Source: Anaeramoeba flamelloides (lineage: Eukaryota > Metamonada > Anaeramoebidae). From it: a stretch of DNA of 64,000 nucleotides. Within the stretch, counting starts at the first letter, position 1. Each line of letters starts with the position of its first letter. The stretch lies in NCBI GenBank assembly GCA_027625915.1, contig JANTQA010000051.1, positions 2,046,501 to 2,110,500 on the forward strand, in the 5' to 3' direction. Below the pieces are notes generated by a model. It did no database searches. It was not told the origin of the DNA and saw nothing but the letters and a program-made list of their open reading frames with translations. Position numbers and translations under genes: made by a program. This document shows positions 58,991-64,000 of this stretch, piece after piece.

Positions 58991-59271
58991 CTCTCTCTGA
59001 ATTAAAAACATAAATTATTTAAATTCAGTGATTAATACATGTATTACTGAGACTTGTAAAATCAATAGAAAAACACCTATTTTTATTTTTCGAAACAGAA
59101 TTTAGAAATGAAAATATGATATTTAAAGTAAAAAATTAAAATCAAGAAATTAAAATTTAAAAGAAATTAGGAAATTTATCTTTTCCGTATTTTAAAAAAT
59201 TAAACATTCTTAATCAAAGAACAAAAAATAAAACTAAATGGTGTTCAAAAGATTTAATTACACTAAAAAAG

Positions 59272-59309
<38 letters not shown>

Positions 59310-59339
59310 ACATAAATAAACCAAAATACAGGAAATTTC

Positions 59340-59720
59340 CAAACAATTTAACCCGCCCAAGAACCACAATAATACAATTTCATTCAAATTGGTAATAATT
59401 TTGATTTTTTTTCAAAAATATGAAAATCATTTTTTTCATCTTTTAGTTTTTTTTTTTTGTTTTGTATACATTTTTGAATTATCTAATCTGTTACATTTGA
59501 TCAATATTTTTTTTCGAACAAGATTTAATATATGCTTAAAGGTGATTTCTTTTAAAAGTGAAGAACTCAAATAAAATTAATTGGTTATAAACTAACCATT
59601 TGATCGATCAATTATCCGTAATAGAAATTTTCCAAATCTTCCAATGTTTTTTTTGTATTTTAATCTCTTCAAAATTTTAAATACATTCTTTATTATTTAA
59701 TATTGATAATTATTTATACT
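59340..59720 (+). repeat. interspersed repeat family E (copy 5)
   Basis: Aligns closely with 50010-50390 and carries TTTGATCGATCAATTATCCG like copy 2. It directly follows a (TA)n run (59273-59306). Non-coding. Confidence 0.5.
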
Positions 59721-59929
59721 ATTTCTGGTGATGTAAATGATCTAGATAATCATTAACGTTCCAATTATATGGAGGGTTATAATTTATATTTATCCATTTA
59801 ATTTCTTTAATTAAGATTTTTCTATTCAAAAATTAAAATTTAGGAATCAAAAAGATTGTATTAGATTTTGGTTTCGTTAGATAAATTTTGAGTGAAATTA
59901 TCTTTTTTTTAACAAATTTTCCCCAACAT

Positions 59930-61220
59930 GATCCTTAAAAAATTTTTTGAAAAAAAAATTAAATATTTACTAATTTTACCCTTTTAAATAACTCCAATTA
60001 GAATAAAGACTTTTAGTTAATAAAAGATCTTTGATCAAAAAATATTTTTAAAGATATTTAACAATTTACCTGGAAAATTCAATTTTACATTTTCCAGTAA
60101 GAATTGTTTTCAAATTTAAGAGTAAAAAATTTGAAAAATTTTTTTCTCTACAGAAAAGAAGTTATTTTATTATATTTTTAAAGTATTTTAAATTTAATGA
60201 ATATCTTTCAAATGGGGAATCAATTTTTTTGACTATTAAAGAATTATTTGTTTCCTACAAATTGGAAAAAATAGTTTTTTTTTTTTGATTTTCCGTTAGG
60301 TTTTTTTTAATTTTTGAAATAAACAGAAAATTTTAATAAATTTTCGGTTTATTTCAAAAAGTAAAAAAAACCTAGGACACTTAACGTTATGTTTTCCAGA
60401 ATTTGAAAGAATTGAGTAAAATCAAAGATTTTAAACAATTCTTTTGAATTTAGTACACTTTCGTTAGGTTTTCTTGAGTTTTTTGTTTATTTGGAAAATC
60501 AGTCGTTTTTCGTTAGTTTTTTTTTGAGTTTTCTATTTATTTTGAAAATAAATAGATTTTCGTTAGGTTTTTTTTTTTGCTTTTTGGAATAAACCCAAAA
60601 TTTATTAAAATTTACTGTTTATTTCAAAAAGAAAAAAATTCCTAGAACACTTAACAGATAAAACAGAAAACCTCAAGAAAACCTAGGATACTCTCGTTAG
60701 GTTTTTTTTAATTTTTGGAATAAACTGAAAAATTCAGAAATTTTCGGTTCATTTCAAAAATTTAAAAACATCCTTTAGGTTTTCCAGGATTTTAAAGAAG
60801 TGTTTACAATATTAGATTTTTCTCGATTATTTTGAATTCTGGAAAACCTAAAACAATACAATGTTTATAATGAGTTATCTTTTTTTGTATTTGATTTTTT
60901 TTTTAATTATAAGAGTGTTTTAAAAACTATTATTTATTATATTTTTGAAAAAATATCCTAAAGCTGAGTTTAACGAAAATTCATTGTCACATCCCTTTAA
61001 AATTTTTTACCCCCAAATTTACCTTTTTTTCTTGGCTATAGACTTTTCAAAATCGTTGTACCATTAAAAAATTTAAATACAACAGCTAAATATTTTTTTA
61101 AGAACTGGAATGTTAATTTTATTGTGAATAAACTTGTTTAAGAGGATGGGATGATAATTGAAGTTTCATTTTTTTCTAACTTTTTTTTTTCAATTGTATT
61201 TTTTCATAATTGTGAAGTGT
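59930..61220 (+). repeat. large interspersed repeat block with nested foldbacks, family G (copy 3)
   Basis: The same block order as 15826-16670 but about 400 bp longer. The extra length is in the core (60285-60870), where at least four foldback units follow one another. Each has CGTTAGGTTTT on one side and a CCTA(A/G)GA-type mirror on the other, with a stem such as ATAAACAGAAAATTTTAATA against TAAATTTTCGGTTTAT. Non-coding. Confidence 0.55.
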
Positions 61221-61287
61221 CTGAAGAATAAACCGTATTTTTTAAGAATTCTCAGTATTAACAAAAAAAAATATTTCAAAAATCCTA

Positions 61288-61488
61288 CAGTCAGTCTTAC
61301 TTTTAAGACACAAACTTTCAAGAAAATTTAATATACAATAAAAATTTTAAAAATTAAGTTAAAAAAATTCAGATTCTAGAAATATTTTGTAGAAAAAAAA
61401 ATTCCAATTTTTATAGCTTAATAGATATTTTTTTTTTTTTAGCTTTAAATTTAGTTGAAAGTTTGATTCTTAGAAGTTGAACGGACAG
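61288..61488. repeat. 200 bp palindromic MITE, family B (copy 3)
   Basis: Left end CAGTCAGTCTTACTTTTAAG, ACACAAACTTTCAAG; right end on the opposite strand CTGTCCGTTCAACTTCTAAG, AATCAAACTTTCAAC. TA on both sides (61286-61287 and 61489-61490). The most diverged of the three copies. Confidence 0.55.
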
Positions 61489-61619
61489 TAATAATCCAAA
61501 AATTATCGTATTTTTTTTGCAAATAAAAATTGAAACCCAAAAAATAACATTTTAAATAATACTGTTGTTTTCAAAAATCTAGGAGTTTTTTAAGAATTTA
61601 ATCAATTGTATCGACATAA

Positions 61620-61870
61620 GGTTTTCTATTTTGAAAAAAAGAGGACTTTTTCAGAATTAAAACCTTTATAAAGATTTCTGTTTTAATAAAGTGGAAGAAC
61701 AAGCTTAAAATATGAGTTAGAGTTTGGAGTCTGAAGGGAAACACCCTTTTTTTAAAAAAAAGTTTTGCATTTATTAAAATGCACAAGCCTAAAAAAGTTT
61801 TTATTTTAAAAAAATCTTAAAAAAAAAAGTACTCACTTTATTAAAATGTTTCAATCACCCTTAAAAAAGT
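61620..61870 (+). repeat. interspersed repeat family K (copy 2)
   Basis: Contains CTGTTTTAATAAAGTGGAAG, GAGTTTGGAGTCTGAAGGGA and, further on, GTACTCACTTTATTAAAATG, matching the reverse complement of 25718-26000. Non-coding. Confidence 0.45.
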
Positions 61871-61997
61871 TAAGTTTAAATGCCTAATTTAGAATGTAGT
61901 CAGTACTAAGTACTTAAAAATTTGTAATTGATTTTCATTTTTGTTTCTGCAAAGAAATTTAATAGACGAGAATTTCTTATTCAAATCATTTTTTTAG

Positions 61998-63331
61998 ATT
62001 ATTCTCGATCAATTGTGAATTTTGTAAAGCCGTTCCAATGAGTCAAAAAAAGGAGCGTAAAAATGACAAAATTGGATCAAATTGTTACAATGAAACAAAT
62101 GAAAAAGAACTATTAAAAAAAATACATGAACAAAAAAAAAATATCAAAAAGGTCCAGCGTTTAATAAAATATGAAAAAAAAGTCAGATCTCGACTGAGAA
62201 AAGAAGTTAAAACAAATACGAAACAATTCAAGAGCAAGAAATTAAGACTGAAAAAAAAGAAAAAGCAATATCACTCCCTTTCGAAAAAGTTAATTAAATC
62301 TCGACTAGAAAAACTTGAGAACAAATTATGTGACGAATGTAAAAGAAAGGTAAAAATGAACAAATTAATTCTGTTATCCAACACGAATCTTGGTTCCGTC
62401 TTCAAAAACAAAAAAAACAAAAAAAAGATCAAAGCAAGAAAAAGGATCAAAGCAATAAAAAAGACGAGGTGTGTCCATAAGCTCTGTAATTTGTGTTTCG
62501 AAAAATATTTTCAACAAGCAATCGAATCACAAAAAATCTTTAAGTGTCCTTTTTGTAAAGATCATCAAATCTCTCTCCCATTACTTGAAAGGTTAAATTT
62601 CAGACGCAAGCTGGAGGACTATAAAATCAAAGTCTTATCAAAACAGAAAAAGAGTAACCACAAGACGATCATTTATTGTATCAACCCAGGCTGCCGTAAG
62701 TCTACCCAAATTGAAAAGAATTTAAAACACTTCCACTGCCCCAATTGCAAATCGGCGTTCTTTTCAGAAAAGTGTTTCCAAATTCGAGAGTTGTATGAAA
62801 AACAATCGGGGTTAACTTACAAACAATTTTTGAATAATATGGATCTTGGGATAATCAGAGGTATTTTTTTTTTGATTTTTTTTTTTGAACTTTTTCGTCT
62901 AATATCGGTGACTTGGTTTGTAAGCAACACACAAGACTCAAATCTTCTTATTTTCAAATCTACAAAATGTGGGCTTATAATAATAGAAAATTCGCCTTGT
63001 AATGAAAACAAAAGAGGCCTGGTGAAGGTTTGTCTTCAAAAAAGGACTTCCTTTGAATATAAATCAATCAAGAAATTATTTTTAGAAACATGGACAAAGG
63101 TGGTTGATGATAATCAAAAAATATTTCGAAAATCAAAAATTATTTCAATTTTTTCTGTTTACAACCCAAAAAAAGAACAACTTTTCCAAGAGTACCGCAA
63201 ACAAATTAAATTAAGAAGAAGTAGTGATCCAAATGTTAAAAGACTGTGGCATGGTACAAAAATGCTTTGTCAACCAAAATCATTATTGCTATGCGACTTA
63301 CCGAATTGTGTCATCTGTAATATATTGCAAA
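61998..63331 (+). CDS. RING/IBR-PARP-like fusion protein, internal exon (partial gene)
   Basis: A long exon encoding a zinc-binding, RBR-like N-terminal part and the start of a PARP-type catalytic domain. It is open from an acceptor TTTTTTTAG at 61997 (reading INCEFCKAVP before the first ATG at 62038) to a donor CAAA|GTATGT at 63331. Numbering from ATG 62038: 20-95 is a Lys/Arg-rich coiled coil. C98, C101, C145, H147, C150, C153, C170 and C173 (CPFC) make a C3HC4 RING with a long basic insert. C214, C219, C234, C237 and C246 resemble an IBR zinc site. At 373-377 SVYNP is followed by a region ending LWHGT (403-407), the first PARP motif. Then C411, C419, C424 and C427 match the Cys pattern seen after HGT in a fungal PARP subgroup. 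The exon stops before the Tyr and Glu motifs. A poly-Phe run (276-283) reflects a T tract. RING plus PARP suggests ubiquitin/ADP-ribose signalling; that is inference. Confidence 0.65.
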
Positions 63332-64000
63332 GTATGTTGTTTATTTGTTTCATGTTTTATAGTTATTTTTTAAAGAGCACAATCACCAACAAAGGCAGGT
63401 TTGATGAAGAAAAACAAAATAACTAACACTATAAGTATAAAAGATTTTCATTAAAAGATAATATCTGAAAATGGTTAATCTGGTATTTGAAATTTAAGGG
63501 GTTAGCGTCTACCAAATGGGAATCAAAAATTAAAGTATATTGTTACTAAATATAAATCAAATTAGTGCACAAGGTTCAAATGTCTCGAAAAAATCGATTA
63601 GTAAAGTAGTAATACTTGTTGATCGATCCAATTAAAAATGATTCTTGTATTAGTAAAAATCCTCACAATTTTAGAAAAAAATCTACATTTTGATAAATTT
63701 AACGGTTGAATTATCAATTTTCAGACTCCAGGGTTGCAATGTATCTTTCTAAAATTTGTCGCAAAATGTAAATTAGTTGCTAAAAAATTCAATTTTTTCA
63801 AAAAATTAAATAATTAACCAATAGATTTTTTTGACAAATTATTTCTCAAATCATGGGAATATATTGACGTTACAAGTATCTTTATAAAAAGGAAACAAAA
63901 AAGAATCATTCTATGGGGTTTTTATATTGATGATTATTGATTTAATCTTTGAAATTAAAAAATTAGAAAAATAGGCACTTTTAGAGCAAGTTCTAAATAA
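63332..64000 (+). other. presumed intron and unresolved end of the RING/IBR-PARP gene
   Basis: Begins GTATGTTG, a good donor. Reading through instead gives a hydrophobic tail (MLFICFMFYSYFLKS) and a stop at 63424-63426. No stretch here encodes the GRFGxGIY-type second PARP motif, so the next exon is either beyond the window or absent. The rest is AT-rich with nothing recognised. Confidence 0.5.

Noticed and set aside
62861-62924. 64-nt intron inside the RING/IBR-PARP exon around the poly-T run
   Set aside because: Removing it (GTATTT to TTTGTAAG) shifts the frame and soon meets stops, while the unspliced frame continues into the PARP-like region.
1-64000. tRNA, rRNA, CRISPR or bacterial operon features
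   Set aside because: I looked for B-box-like GGTTCRAnnC on both strands, conserved rRNA blocks and regular spacer arrays and found none; the gene structure is eukaryotic.

Overview
The window is nuclear DNA from a very AT-rich eukaryote, probably a free-living protist. Typical eukaryotic genes (ribosomal protein eL18, a Rab1 GTPase, the TREX subunit THOC3, the Smc5/6 kleisin NSE4) are split by GT-AG introns and embedded in long homopolymer-rich spacers. Proteins are rich in Lys, Asn, Phe and Glu. eL18, Rab1 and THOC3 all end at TAA where their families end, so TAA is a normal stop. An amoebozoan or a metamonad amoeba such as Anaeramoeba would fit the composition; that is an impression, not a demonstration.

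Layout. 1-10.9 kb: spacer, interspersed repeats and one possible small two-exon gene (4.8-5.2 kb, minus). 10.9-11.7 kb: eL18 (minus, 2 exons). 11.7-17.9 kb: spacer with a 200 bp palindromic element, a TCGCGA-rich tandem repeat, and a repeat block followed by a MITE. 17.9-19.1 kb: RAB1 (minus, 5 exons). 19.1-25.1 kb: spacer with repeats, interrupted coding-like islands and a C19 tract. 25.1-31.9 kb: THOC3 (plus, 5 exons, one intron of 5.2 kb). 35.0-39.4 kb: NSE4 (plus, 2 exons, intron 3.2 kb). 43.1-43.4 kb: an unrecognised terminal exon (minus). 45.7-50.2 kb: an Rxt3-domain protein (minus; main exon clear, upstream mini-exons tentative). 53.5-56.7 kb: a 1078-residue coiled-coil protein with an N-myristoylation-type start (plus). 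62.0-63.3 kb: an internal exon of a RING/IBR-PARP-like fusion (plus) that is incomplete at both ends.

Between and inside the genes lie at least ten families of short, non-coding, inverted-repeat or interspersed elements. Several have TA next to termini beginning CAGT or C(T/C)GTTGTGG, which suggests Tc1/mariner-type MITEs. A separate class is a cluster of nested foldbacks sharing CGTTAGGTTTT. Such elements account for part of the giant introns.

The identified genes are housekeeping functions (translation, ER-Golgi traffic, mRNA export, Smc5/6 genome maintenance, histone deacetylase complex). They show no operon-like relationship. The RING/IBR-PARP fusion is the least ordinary protein and the main item to follow up.
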